Positions 1 to 8,344 of a DNA stretch of 64,000 bases are shown in pieces. A program made the translations under genes and the position numbers. The first letter of the stretch is position 1, and the number at the start of each line of letters is the position of its first letter. The stretch spans positions 1 to 64,000 of the forward strand of contig NZ_BBJB01000118.1 in the NCBI RefSeq assembly GCF_016584665.1, written 5' to 3'. The stretch is from Pseudanabaena sp. lw0831 (GTDB taxonomy: Bacteria > Cyanobacteriota > Cyanobacteriia > Pseudanabaenales > Pseudanabaenaceae). The notes under the pieces are model-generated. The model worked only from the letters and a program-made list of their open reading frames with translations, was not told the origin of the DNA and ran no database searches.

Positions 1-24
1 CGCCGCAACTCTCTTTTGGGTTTT
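1..24. repeat. Partial palindromic repeat, family A
   Basis: The window opens inside the right arm of a family A palindrome: its last bases match the right halves of the elements at 11749-11801 and 50614-50666 (ending CTCTTTTGGGTTTT). A tail with TTTTTGTCCT and CTATAGCTATA follows, which also trails other family A copies. The left half lies outside the window. Confidence 0.75.
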
Positions 25-70
25 GTTTTTGTCCTAACATAAGTGTCTATAGCTATATCACCTAAAAATT

Positions 71-1195
71 ATGGATCAAAACAATCAATTCGATAAATCT
101 GATAAATCGCAAATTATGACGATCGCTCAAAAGTTCTCTGCTCAAAAACAAGTTGCTGACATTCAACCATTTGGCAGTGGCAATATTAACGATACTTTTT
201 TAGTTTCTTTGCAAGAAGAATCTGCTCAATCTTTTATTTTACAGCGTATAAACACGAAGGTTTTTCGCGAACCAAAGTTAGTAATGCAAAATATGCGAAC
301 CTATGCGAATCATGTACGCGATCGCATTCAAGACTCGCCACTAGATAGGCGATGGGAGATCCCGCAAGTATTGCAAACTGATCGAGGTCAAGACTATTGG
401 CAAACTGAAAGTGGAGAGTTTTGGCGATCGCTTAGTTTCATTGCAGATTCGCAATCTTTTGATGTGATGGAAAGTATTGAGCAAGTGCGAGAAGTTGGCT
501 ATGCGTTGGGAACGTTCCATCATTTGACTAGCGATCTAGTGCCAGAGAGATTAGCGGATACTTTGGAGGGTTTTCATATTACGCCGCGCTATTTTTGCCA
601 GTATGAGGAAGCTCTTGCAAGAAGCAATTTTAAGCGATCGCCTGAAGTCGATTATTGCCTGAAATTTGCAAGAGATCGTCAAGGCTTAGCACATATTTTA
701 GAAGAGGCGAAAGCGGCGGGGAAATTACCATTGCGGACAATGCATGGCGATCCCAAGGTGAATAATATTTTGTTTGATCGACAGACGAAACTAGCAGTGA
801 GTGTAATTGATCTTGATACTGTAAAATTTGGATTAGTGCATTATGACATTGGTGATTGTCTGCGATCGGGATGTAATCCTGCTGGTGAAGAGACTGAGCA
901 ATGGCAGGAAGTTGAGTTCGATACGGAACTCTGTCAGGGGATTTTGCAGGGATATCTCTCAACGGCGCGATCTTTTCTTACAGAATATGATTATGCTTAT
1001 ATTTATGATGCAGTTCGCGTGATTACCTTTGAGTTAGGGTTGCGCTTTTTTACCGATTATTTAGCTGGAAGCATCTACTTTAATGTTAAATATCCTGAAC
1101 ATAATCTATTACGATCGCTTGTCCAGTTTCGTCTAGTGGAGAGCATCGAATCTCAACAGTCAGCTATCAATAAAATCATTAAAGATATAAGATGA
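71..1195 (+). CDS. Phosphotransferase of the APH/N-acetylhexosamine kinase-like family
   Basis: This is a protein-kinase-like small-molecule kinase of the aminoglycoside phosphotransferase (APH) superfamily. The Brenner-type catalytic loop is visible as MHGDPKVNNILF near residue 225 and is followed by IDLDT, the metal-binding aspartate region. The N-terminal GSGNINDTFLV is the glycine-rich nucleotide loop. At 374 aa with this loop pattern it resembles NahK-type kinases, which phosphorylate N-acetylhexosamines at C1, but the substrate cannot be read from sequence. It is a cytoplasmic, stand-alone gene. Its stop codon lies inside a perfect hairpin (1191-1221) that also covers the next gene's nominal start. 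Family call is firm; substrate is not. Confidence 0.8.
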   Translation: MDQNNQFDKSDKSQIMTIAQKFSAQKQVADIQPFGSGNINDTFLVSLQEESAQSFILQRINTKVFREPKLVMQNMRTYANHVRDRIQDSPLDRRWEIPQVLQTDRGQDYWQTESGEFWRSLSFIADSQSFDVMESIEQVREVGYALGTFHHLTSDLVPERLADTLEGFHITPRYFCQYEEALARSNFKRSPEVDYCLKFARDRQGLAHILEEAKAAGKLPLRTMHGDPKVNNILFDRQTKLAVSVIDLDTVKFGLVHYDIGDCLRSGCNPAGEETEQWQEVEFDTELCQGILQGYLSTARSFLTEYDYAYIYDAVRVITFELGLRFFTDYLAGSIYFNVKYPEHNLLRSLVQFRLVESIESQQSAINKIIKDIR

Positions 1196-1221
1196 AGACA
1201 TTGCAAAGCAATGTCTTCATC
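1191..1221. terminator. Perfect hairpin at gene end, no U-tract
   Basis: A 31-base perfect palindrome (GATGAAGACATTG, AAA-type loop, then the complement) covers the stop codon of the upstream kinase gene. No T-run follows, so it is either a weak terminator or an mRNA-end stabiliser. It overlaps the first possible ATG of the next gene. Confidence 0.5.
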
Positions 1222-1234
1222 GTCGCAAACATAT

Positions 1235-1864
1235 ATGGAATCACCACAACAAATTCTAGAATTTCTTGATCGCCGTTTTGATGCGATTGATATGCCTTGT
1301 TTTGGCAATATGAATATTGACTATATTTCTTCCAGATTACTTGCTTTTCGAGATGATAGCCGATGGTTAATTCTATTTAACTCGATTGCTTGGTGGCCAT
1401 CGGGCGAAGGATTAGTGACTATATTGGAATGCGTTGGTAACTGCGTACAAGGGAAACAAGGATTTGATAGCGATCGCTCTCTAATTACAGGACGCATTAA
1501 ATACGATGAAATGCCCAATGACTATCATGTAACTGTTCGTGGTAAGAGCATTCCTTTATCAGAGTTGAATATTATTTCGCATCCAGATTTATTTTCTGAG
1601 CATGAGCTAAATATTGCGATCGCATTATTAGAAGACTATCGTGAAGAGTTACTTGCTAATCGAGAAGAATATGGAAAGTTTATCCCCGATGGATTGACTG
1701 AGGTTTTAGCCCTTGATGAATGGCATCATCCAAATTGGGATTGTCTACCGAGCCAGACGGAGAGCTTCCCTCTGATTGCTAAAGTTCTATTCACAGGTAA
1801 TCCTAATTTGTATAAACCGCTAACAAATCCCAATACTGACTGGAGATTTTGGTTCCCAAAATAA
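1235..1864 (+). CDS. Conserved hypothetical protein
   Basis: I do not recognise this family. The protein is about 209 aa, soluble, without signal peptide or membrane segment. It has an aromatic-rich centre (WLILFNSIAWWPSGEG) and an acidic C-terminal half ending in WRFWFPK. An earlier in-frame ATG at 1211 would lie in the 3' arm of the hairpin at 1191-1221, so the ATG at 1235 (MESPQQILEFLD) is the more likely start. It is co-directional with the upstream kinase and could share its transcript. Hairpins follow at 1863-1903 and 1928-1982, the second against the convergent ABC1 kinase gene. Confidence 0.6.
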   Translation: MESPQQILEFLDRRFDAIDMPCFGNMNIDYISSRLLAFRDDSRWLILFNSIAWWPSGEGLVTILECVGNCVQGKQGFDSDRSLITGRIKYDEMPNDYHVTVRGKSIPLSELNIISHPDLFSEHELNIAIALLEDYREELLANREEYGKFIPDGLTEVLALDEWHHPNWDCLPSQTESFPLIAKVLFTGNPNLYKPLTNPNTDWRFWFPK

Positions 1865-1903
1865 CAAACGAGTGGCGGTGCTTTGCGCCGCCACTCGTTT
1901 GTT
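1863..1903. terminator. Hairpin between convergent genes
   Basis: An almost perfect 41-base inverted repeat begins AACAAACGAGTGGCGG and has a GCTTTGC centre. It starts at the stop codon of the upstream gene. It lies between two convergent genes and could terminate either. Confidence 0.6.
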
Positions 1904-1927
1904 ACAGCAATTTTCGACCAAACTAAC

Positions 1928-1982
1928 CAGAATAAATTTTTTGAAAGTGTTGCTTTGCAACACTTTCAAAAAATTTATTCTG
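1928..1982. terminator. Perfect 55-base hairpin, bidirectional terminator candidate
   Basis: This perfect palindrome starts CAGAATAAATTTTTTG, has a GCTTTGC centre, and carries an A-run on one arm and a T-run on the other. It could therefore act as a factor-independent terminator on both strands. It sits just past the stop of the ABC1 kinase gene. Confidence 0.65.
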
Positions 1983-1991
1983 CACAGGTAC

Positions 1992-3683
1992 TTATTGTTC
2001 CGCAATATTATCAATTTTTTCGCGGATTGATAGCTGGACTAGAGCGCGAATGAGCGAAAATCCACAGAAAAAAGAACCTATAAATGCAGCGATCGCCCAG
2101 CCAGTGTAAGCCGTCGTACCGACTAATAGTACGGCTCCAGCTAGGGCAAAGAAACCCGTTAAGCAGGCATAGATTAGAGCTTTAACCGCAATGTTAATCC
2201 GTTTGAGGGTGCGATCGCTTTCGGAAGACTTGACCTGAATCATCAACTCACCGCGCTCGATCCTCTCTTCCAACCGTTCAAGCAAAATCTCCATGCGACT
2301 AGGCTTATTAAGTTGATAAACCAGAAAATCCTTCGCTTGTTGCGCCAAGGCTCCCAAGGTATTTCCCCGACCTTTGGTTAAGACAATGCTTTTCACAAAT
2401 GGTTGGGCAGCCGTAGTGAAGTTATATTCTGGGTCGAGAATTCTAGCAATGCCATCAAGGGTGGTTAGGGACTTGAGCAAATAGGTCATTTTTGGAGGTA
2501 AGCGGAAAGGTTGTTTCTCAAAGATGGCGACCACTTCCCCTTTAATCTGCTCAAACTCATGAACATTTACAGGTCTTTCGGTGAAACGATCCAAAACAAA
2601 TTTTAACATGCGTTTGATCGGACTCATATCAGCAACTGGTTCGATGAAACCCATGCTCATTAAAGTGTCAACGACTTCATTTGTGTCTTTACGCAACACA
2701 GCAAAGAAGGTTTTCACCATTTGATCCTTTGCCATGGTTTTGACCTCTGCCATCATGCCATAGTCGTAGAAAATTAAGCTTCCACTAGGGCTAACTGCTA
2801 AATTTCCAGGGTGCGGATCGGCGTGAAAGAATCCATCTTGAAGCAGTTGTTTGAGATAGCAACAAATTCCTAATTGATTAATTTCTTTGGGATTTAATCC
2901 ACAGGCTTCAAGGGCTTGGCGATCGTCAATTTTAATGCCAGGCACATATTCCAAAGTCAAAACCATCGAGGTGGAGTATTCCCAATAAATTTTTGGTACA
3001 ACTATGCGTGGATAGCCTTCAAAATTTTTGCGGAAGCGATCGGCATTACTTCCTTCGATCGCATAGTCAATTTCTTGATAGAGGATCGTAAAAAATTCTT
3101 CAAAGATACCTTCGAGATTATATCTGCGCGTCCAAGCAAAATAGCGCCGAAAGACCTTGAGGAGTTTGCCAACAGTGAGCAAATCTAGATCGAATAGCTT
3201 TCTTAAACCAGGACGTTGCACCTTGACAACAACTTCTTCGCCAGTATGTAGCGTGGCGCGATGCACTTGTCCAAGACTGGCTGCTGCTAACGGAATCTCA
3301 TCAAAATCTCGGTAAATGGTGTAAAGAGATTTACCGAGTTCGAGTTCGATGATGTCCCTAGCTTCCTTGACGCTAAAAGCAGGCACTTTATCTTGGAGTT
3401 GCGCCAAATTAACAATGTATTCGGGCGGCAATAAATCAACCCGCGTTGACAGTGATTGACCAACTTTGATAAATGTCGGACCTAGTTCGAGCATATTGCG
3501 GACTAGCCATTCGGCTCTTTTGCTGCGAGTACTAGATGTTTCGTTTTTCCAAAACTTATCCCACCAGATAAAAAACAGAAATGTAAATGAAGCTAAAAAC
3601 ACCTCGCGTTGGCGGGCAAATGAAGAAATTTTGTTTCTCTGCCAGCGTAGCTTTTTGTATGGTAATTGGGCGATCGCAGACAT
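1992..3683 (-). CDS. ABC1/AarF/UbiB-family atypical kinase
   Basis: This is a membrane-associated ABC1 (ADCK/UbiB) kinase-like protein. Members act in quinone or other lipid metabolism in cyanobacteria and plastids. The family-diagnostic KxGQ motif is seen as FIKVGQSLSTR near residue 75. The alanine-rich loop AAASLGQVHRA, the catalytic-loop HADPHPGN and the metal-binding DYGMM follow in order. The C-terminus (about 505-555) has two hydrophobic segments, as is usual for the family. At 563 aa it is normal length. Cyanobacteria carry several paralogues, so the exact substrate pathway is unknown. It converges with the unknown gene at 1235-1864, the two being separated by two hairpins. Confidence 0.92.
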   Translation of the reverse strand: MSAIAQLPYKKLRWQRNKISSFARQREVFLASFTFLFFIWWDKFWKNETSSTRSKRAEWLVRNMLELGPTFIKVGQSLSTRVDLLPPEYIVNLAQLQDKVPAFSVKEARDIIELELGKSLYTIYRDFDEIPLAAASLGQVHRATLHTGEEVVVKVQRPGLRKLFDLDLLTVGKLLKVFRRYFAWTRRYNLEGIFEEFFTILYQEIDYAIEGSNADRFRKNFEGYPRIVVPKIYWEYSTSMVLTLEYVPGIKIDDRQALEACGLNPKEINQLGICCYLKQLLQDGFFHADPHPGNLAVSPSGSLIFYDYGMMAEVKTMAKDQMVKTFFAVLRKDTNEVVDTLMSMGFIEPVADMSPIKRMLKFVLDRFTERPVNVHEFEQIKGEVVAIFEKQPFRLPPKMTYLLKSLTTLDGIARILDPEYNFTTAAQPFVKSIVLTKGRGNTLGALAQQAKDFLVYQLNKPSRMEILLERLEERIERGELMIQVKSSESDRTLKRINIAVKALIYACLTGFFALAGAVLLVGTTAYTGWAIAAFIGSFFCGFSLIRALVQLSIREKIDNIAEQ

Positions 3684-3785
3684 ATTTTGCTAATAGTAGC
3701 TATGCCAACTAGCATTGCTAAGTTTATATTACCCAAATTAATGCCGAAAATGTAGTGGGGATCGCAAAGCAATCTTTTACATCAA

Positions 3786-3838
3786 ATCCAATTTAGGGAG
3801 TTTCAGTACCGTAGTCGCTGAAACTCCCTAAATTGGGT
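3786..3838. repeat. Palindromic repeat, family D-like
   Basis: A 53-base imperfect palindrome has arms of the form CCAATTTAGGGAGTTTCAG and centre TACCGTAGTC. The flanks TACATCAAA and TTCATAAGTAGAATTGCT resemble family D ends (TTCATAATGAGAATTGCT). The rest of the 312-base gap 3684-3995 holds nothing I can name apart from the leader of the next gene. Confidence 0.6.
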
Positions 3839-3995
3839 TCATAAGTAGAATTGCTGGCACTCTTCTCAAAATACAGCAAAAATGGCAAGACTTTGCTATG
3901 GTTATGTGTATTGGCTATCGCCAAAGACCTCATGCGTATTCAAGCCTTGAGGCTAAAACTTTATATCTGTTCAAATCAGTCCTAGAGGTAACCTA

Positions 3996-4691
3996 ATGGG
4001 TGAAATCACCAGAGATGAGATCCGCGAACGTTTAGGCAATATCGATCAAATTCGCGATATCATTTTCGGCGCACATTTGCGCGAATACACGAGTCGGCTA
4101 GATAAGGCAGAGTCGGATATTTCCGCTATGCAGCAAGATGTCCGCGATCGCCTTAGCGACTTAAAATCAGTTTTAGCAAGTGAGTTACGAGCTGCGGTTG
4201 AGTCCATTGATAAGCGACTAAAATCGATTAGTGCATCAACTCAAGAAGAAGCCGCTGACCTTCGTCAACAGTTTGAGCGCATCAACCGTAAGTTTACAAG
4301 TAGTATTGAAACCCTTGATGAGACTGTTGAGGCTCAACGGGTATCGTTGCGGGAAGAACTCGCTCAAACTAGAGATAATTTGCAAAATGATAATCGTGAA
4401 TTGCGATCGCTAGTTTTTGAAGAGCTAGACCGTCATTTCTCGATTCTTCGTGAAGACAAACTCTCTAAGGACGATATGGCTGAGTTGCTATTTGAGCTAG
4501 GTATGAGACTCAAAGGTTCTGAGTTTGTGCCTGAACTGCGCGAAGCAGCTGAAGAAAAGGTCGAAGAGAAGTACGAGCGAGTCAACATACTTGATTCTGA
4601 GCCAAAAACCGAACGATCGACTGCATCTAGCACTGACACTGTCAGTACTTCCACTAGATCCACAGCGCGAGCTACTAAAGCTAAGACATAG
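3996..4691 (+). CDS. Coiled-coil protein of unknown function
   Basis: The 231-aa protein is almost entirely charged and helical. Residues 25-150 show heptad-like spacing typical of a long coiled coil (for example RLDKAESDISAMQQDVRDR). A conserved-looking segment DKLSKDDMAELLFELGMRLKG lies at about 152-172, and a Ser/Thr-rich disordered tail ends the protein. There is no signal peptide or membrane segment. It lies upstream of and co-directional with the OmpA-type protein, GTPase and hybrid kinase, but a 272-base gap containing hairpins and a MITE separates them. Any functional link is an inference. The start has GAGGTAACC just upstream as a ribosome-binding site. Confidence 0.7.
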   Translation: MGEITRDEIRERLGNIDQIRDIIFGAHLREYTSRLDKAESDISAMQQDVRDRLSDLKSVLASELRAAVESIDKRLKSISASTQEEAADLRQQFERINRKFTSSIETLDETVEAQRVSLREELAQTRDNLQNDNRELRSLVFEELDRHFSILREDKLSKDDMAELLFELGMRLKGSEFVPELREAAEEKVEEKYERVNILDSEPKTERSTASSTDTVSTSTRSTARATKAKT

Positions 4692-4730
4692 ATTCAAAAC
4701 TACAGCACTTTGTGCTGAAACCCAAACCAA

Positions 4731-4777
4731 TAAAGTTTTTTGAAATTGCTGCAAAGCAGTAATTTTAAAAAACTTTA
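4731..4777. terminator. Hairpin downstream of the coiled-coil gene
   Basis: A long inverted repeat (TAAAGTTTTTTGAAATTGC, loop AAAG, near-complement) lies 40 bases past the coiled-coil gene stop. Its arms contain A/T runs. It abuts the MITE that starts at 4777. Confidence 0.5.
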
Positions 4778-4867
4778 GGACTTACGCATTAACCATGATT
4801 CGTAGAGGCAATTCATGAACTGCCCCTACGATGTAATAAGGTTTTCAAGGCGTTTTGCGTAAGTCCT
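4777..4867. mobile_element. MITE with AGGACTTACGCA terminal inverted repeats
   Basis: A 91-base element is bounded by perfect 12-base inverted ends, AGGACTTACGCA and TGCGTAAGTCCT. Inside is a smaller palindrome around GGCAATTCATGAACTGCC. The ends sit in TTTA/TAAA context, compatible with TA target duplication of IS630/Tc1-type elements. Ends of this kind are widespread in cyanobacterial MITEs. No transposase is present. Confidence 0.75.
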
Positions 4868-4891
4868 AAAATTTATTGAATTTCGTTTATA

Positions 4892-4917
4892 AAACAAGAG
4901 GCTTATGCCTCTTGTTT
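4892..4917. terminator. Small perfect hairpin upstream of the OmpA-type gene
   Basis: The arms AAACAAGAGGC and GCCTCTTGTTT enclose a TTAT loop and are followed by CTT. It lies 47 bases before the start of the OmpA-type gene, so it could terminate upstream transcription or act in the leader. Confidence 0.5.
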
Positions 4918-4963
4918 CTTCATATTTGCTATAGTACAAAACATTGTCATTACGCTAAATATT

Positions 4964-7747
4964 ATGTCGGAGCGAAAGGGTGATTCTCAAAATAATTCTA
5001 TCAGCGATGTTGAGAAGTTTTTGCTCCTGCTCTCTGAGCTAAATATTATTGATTCTGAAAAGTCTAAGATCTCCCAAAAGCAACAACAGAAAGATAATGC
5101 AAGCCTGTTAAATATTGACAATAAATACCATAAAAATGGAGAACTTCAGCCTAGATTGAGATTGGTAGAAATCGAACAGAACTTATCGGTTAAACCAAGA
5201 CAAAAAACTTCTGACGAAGAAGTTTTAGATATAGCGCGATCGCCTTCCGTATACCCTTTTCCCAATCTGTTAGATGAGTTACCATTTTTAAGAGATATTC
5301 AGCCTGCTAATCTAAATGGGTTTGATCAGAATCACGATCAAGATCGATATCATGAAAATTTAAATCTCTCCAATCATAGTGACGATGCAATCTCAGAAAA
5401 AATCGAATCTTCAAAAATAGAAGAAATAGAGACTGTAAATCTGATCCAAGAGCTTCTTTTCGGCAGTGAAAAAGTCCAAATAGCATCGCCTCAGATTCCT
5501 CAAATAGTGCCACTCCCAGATCCTCAGAAAACATCTCAGCCCATTATTCAATCACCTTCTCAAGCGATTTCTCAGATCCCATCTCCATATGTTACGCCTC
5601 CCCAATCAAATTCACAAAGCACCTATTTAGAGGGATTGTCAGAGGAGGATGATAAAGCAATTCATATGTTACAGGATATTCTGGTTGTTCCAGAGCTAGA
5701 AGATTTGCGAAACTTCAAAATTGCAGTTGAGCAAAAGCTCGGAATTGTCGAAAGTCAGGTTAATAATCCTGCAATCATGAACAAAATTGAGGGATTGGAA
5801 AGTTTACTGCAAAATGCTTCTCGCCGACTTTCAGCAATGGACGATGAAAAGAGCAATATCCCGATGGAGATTGACAAGGTTAGCGATCGCGTTGCTCAGT
5901 TAGAAAATCAAATTAATGAACCAGCAGAATTAGTTCAGCTTTTGTTGCCAATTATTGCTGAGCTGCTCAGTCTCAAAGCCGATCAAGCCAGAGAGGAGAT
6001 GTGTCAGGCGATTACACCAATTATTGCTGAGGTAATCTTTGAGCGATCGCAACTAGATCGAGTGTCAATGAGCCATGCGATCGCCGATCTATTACCGAAT
6101 GCGATTAGTGAACAAATCCGTAATAACCCTGCGCAAATTGCTAAAGCGCTGGGTCCAGAAGTTGGTGCAGCAATTCGCGAACAAATTCGGCTCGATCGCG
6201 ATGAAATCGTTGATGCTCTTGCGCCAGAAATGGGAGCTGCTATTAAGCAACAGATCGTGCTCGAACGTGATGCAATGGTTGATGCGCTCTATCCAGTAAT
6301 TGGGAATACGATCGCTAAATATTTTGCTGAAGCAATCCGCTCCATCAACCAAAAAGTCGAACAAACATTTAGTGTAGAAGGTGTACAGCGAAAATTTCGC
6401 GCAAAAATGCAAGGTGTGTCTGAAGCTGAGTTAATCCTCAAAGAATCCGTTCCCTTTGAAATTCAAGCCATATTTCTAATCCATAATCTGTCGGGATTAG
6501 TAATGATCGACATCCAAAAAAGCGATCTTGATTCTTTAACCGATCCCATTGACTCAGATATGCTAGCAGGTATGTTGACAGCGATTCGCAGCTTTGCTAA
6601 CGAATGTATGTCCAGAGCGGAAAGCACAACTGAACTTGATGCGATTAACTATAGTGGCTCCAAAATATTGCTGGAAGTTGCAGGATATTGCTATCTCGCA
6701 GTGATAATTCGTGGAGAACCTGACGCTGCTTTGGTAACCAAAATTCGCGATGTATTTGGTCGGATTGTGCAAGTCTATGGCGATGGCTTCAAAGAATTTG
6801 ACGGCGATCCCAGTACGGTTCCAATGGAGGCTGAAATTGAACTCAAGACCTTAATGGAATTTGAGCAGGCTAAAAAATCAAAACAATCACCCAAAACTTT
6901 GATTTTCATGAGTTTAGCCATATTTGCCCTGATTTTTGTGCCAATAGGGATTTTTCAATATCAAGCTAATCGAGATCGCCAACTTGAAGCTAAAGTTTTA
7001 GAAGCCTTCGCCAGTACGCCCGAACTTGCCGTCTATCGGCTTAATGTTAATGCCGATGGCGATCGCCTTAAATTAACTGGTAAATTACCAAATCAATATT
7101 TACGCGATCGCGCCCTCCAAGTGGCGATCGTATCTACAAAATCAGAAATAGCCAACAGTAAAATTAACAATAATATTTATACTGTTAACATGCCGCCCGA
7201 TCCCGAACTCGTAGCGATCGAAGTCCAGCGACTTACTAAAGCACTAAATTATACTCAGGGGGTAAACATTCAGAGCCAATTTAAAGATGGGCAAGTAACT
7301 ATTACAGGACAGATTGAACAGCCGAGCATGATTCCAAAAATTACGCAAGCATTCACTCAAATTGCAGGCATTACTATAGTTAGCAATGGGGCAACAATCT
7401 TGACACCGAAGTTGTCAACGCGCATTTACTTTCCTCTGTGGGTGACAACCTTAGAACCAACCGACACCGAAAAGCTAATAGAAGTTCAGTCTTTTCTAGA
7501 TCTTTATCCAGATTACAATATTAAGATTTTTGTCAAAAATGATAACATTGGAGATCGTGCGATCAACTCCCAGCTAGGAATGAAACGCGCTCAAACGGTT
7601 CGAGATGCCTTACTACAAAGAGGCGTAAATGCTAAACGCTTGCATATTTCTGGGATAATAGATATATCTATTCAGCAACCCTCTGACCAAATGTTAAGGT
7701 GGGTAGAGTTTCAACCGATTTTAAAGTCAATGTCCGTATCTAATTAA
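4964..7747 (+). CDS. Inner-membrane OmpA-type protein with helical-repeat and longin/roadblock-like cytosolic domains
   Basis: The 927-aa protein has a readable order of parts. Residues 1-215 are low-complexity and Gln/Ser-rich. Residues 250-470 are helical, with internal repeats of the form PxxAxLLxLKADQAR and DALAPEMGAAIKQQI. Residues 495-610 look like a longin/roadblock fold: QAIFLIHNLSGLVMI, then SDMLAGMLTAIRSF, then YLAVIIRGEP. One membrane segment lies at about 645-665. BON-like modules follow, and an OmpA-type peptidoglycan-binding domain at about 820-905 keeps NSQLGMKRAQTV with the conserved Asn and Arg. A large cytosolic half, one TM and a periplasmic wall-binding end are inferred. 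The next base after its stop begins a Rab-like GTPase, so the longin-like part may bind that GTPase. Longin assignment is by pattern only. Confidence 0.8.
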   Translation: MSERKGDSQNNSISDVEKFLLLLSELNIIDSEKSKISQKQQQKDNASLLNIDNKYHKNGELQPRLRLVEIEQNLSVKPRQKTSDEEVLDIARSPSVYPFPNLLDELPFLRDIQPANLNGFDQNHDQDRYHENLNLSNHSDDAISEKIESSKIEEIETVNLIQELLFGSEKVQIASPQIPQIVPLPDPQKTSQPIIQSPSQAISQIPSPYVTPPQSNSQSTYLEGLSEEDDKAIHMLQDILVVPELEDLRNFKIAVEQKLGIVESQVNNPAIMNKIEGLESLLQNASRRLSAMDDEKSNIPMEIDKVSDRVAQLENQINEPAELVQLLLPIIAELLSLKADQAREEMCQAITPIIAEVIFERSQLDRVSMSHAIADLLPNAISEQIRNNPAQIAKALGPEVGAAIREQIRLDRDEIVDALAPEMGAAIKQQIVLERDAMVDALYPVIGNTIAKYFAEAIRSINQKVEQTFSVEGVQRKFRAKMQGVSEAELILKESVPFEIQAIFLIHNLSGLVMIDIQKSDLDSLTDPIDSDMLAGMLTAIRSFANECMSRAESTTELDAINYSGSKILLEVAGYCYLAVIIRGEPDAALVTKIRDVFGRIVQVYGDGFKEFDGDPSTVPMEAEIELKTLMEFEQAKKSKQSPKTLIFMSLAIFALIFVPIGIFQYQANRDRQLEAKVLEAFASTPELAVYRLNVNADGDRLKLTGKLPNQYLRDRALQVAIVSTKSEIANSKINNNIYTVNMPPDPELVAIEVQRLTKALNYTQGVNIQSQFKDGQVTITGQIEQPSMIPKITQAFTQIAGITIVSNGATILTPKLSTRIYFPLWVTTLEPTDTEKLIEVQSFLDLYPDYNIKIFVKNDNIGDRAINSQLGMKRAQTVRDALLQRGVNAKRLHISGIIDISIQQPSDQMLRWVEFQPILKSMSVSN

Positions 7748-8302
7748 ATGCATTCTCCTGCCAAAGTAATTTCTCAAAAAATATGTCTTATCGGTGATTT
7801 TGGCGTTGGGAAAACCAGCCTAATCCGTCAGTTTGTTGATCGGCAATTTAGTGATAAATACTTGTCAACAGTTGGTGTAAAGATATCTCGCAAATTAGTG
7901 TCTATTAACAACTTGTCAGATAATACTCCAATAGAACTAAAGCAATTACAATTAATTATCTGGGATATTGAAGGGAGTACAAGATTTAAGGCGATCGCTC
8001 CTAGCTATTTACAAGGAGCAAAGGGAACGCTAATAGTTGGGGATGTAACAAGGCAATCAAGTATGCAAAGCCTCAAAGATCATGTGCAACTTTTTCAATC
8101 AATTAATCCTACATCTAGTTTGATTGTTGTCTTAAATAAAATTGATTTAATCGAAAGTAATGAAAGAGAAAATATATTGCAATCTATCCCAACTGAATTT
8201 ACTAGCCTCAACATATCTATACATACCACATCAGCTAAAACAGGTGAAGGTGTTGATGAAACATTCCAAAAACTAGCGCGCCAAATGCTAATGCTAGAAT
8301 AA
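7748..8302 (+). CDS. Rab/Ras-like small GTPase
   Basis: The 184-aa protein has all five G motifs of a Ras-superfamily GTPase: G1 GDFGVGKTS (16-24), G2 threonine T41 (STVGV), G3 WDIEGS (71-76), G4 NKID (129-132) and G5 TSAK (160-163). The position equivalent to Ras Gln61 (WDTAGQ) is Ser76, so intrinsic hydrolysis is probably low and a partner may be needed. There is no C-terminal prenylation cysteine and no membrane segment. The ATG directly follows the stop codon of the OmpA-type gene (zero spacing), implying translational coupling. A hybrid histidine kinase gene starts 42 bases downstream. Identity as a GTPase is very secure; the cellular role is unknown. Confidence 0.93.
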   Translation: MHSPAKVISQKICLIGDFGVGKTSLIRQFVDRQFSDKYLSTVGVKISRKLVSINNLSDNTPIELKQLQLIIWDIEGSTRFKAIAPSYLQGAKGTLIVGDVTRQSSMQSLKDHVQLFQSINPTSSLIVVLNKIDLIESNERENILQSIPTEFTSLNISIHTTSAKTGEGVDETFQKLARQMLMLE

Positions 8303-8344
8303 TATTCTCTAACAATTCGGTATCCTTTTATATCAGGAGATGCT

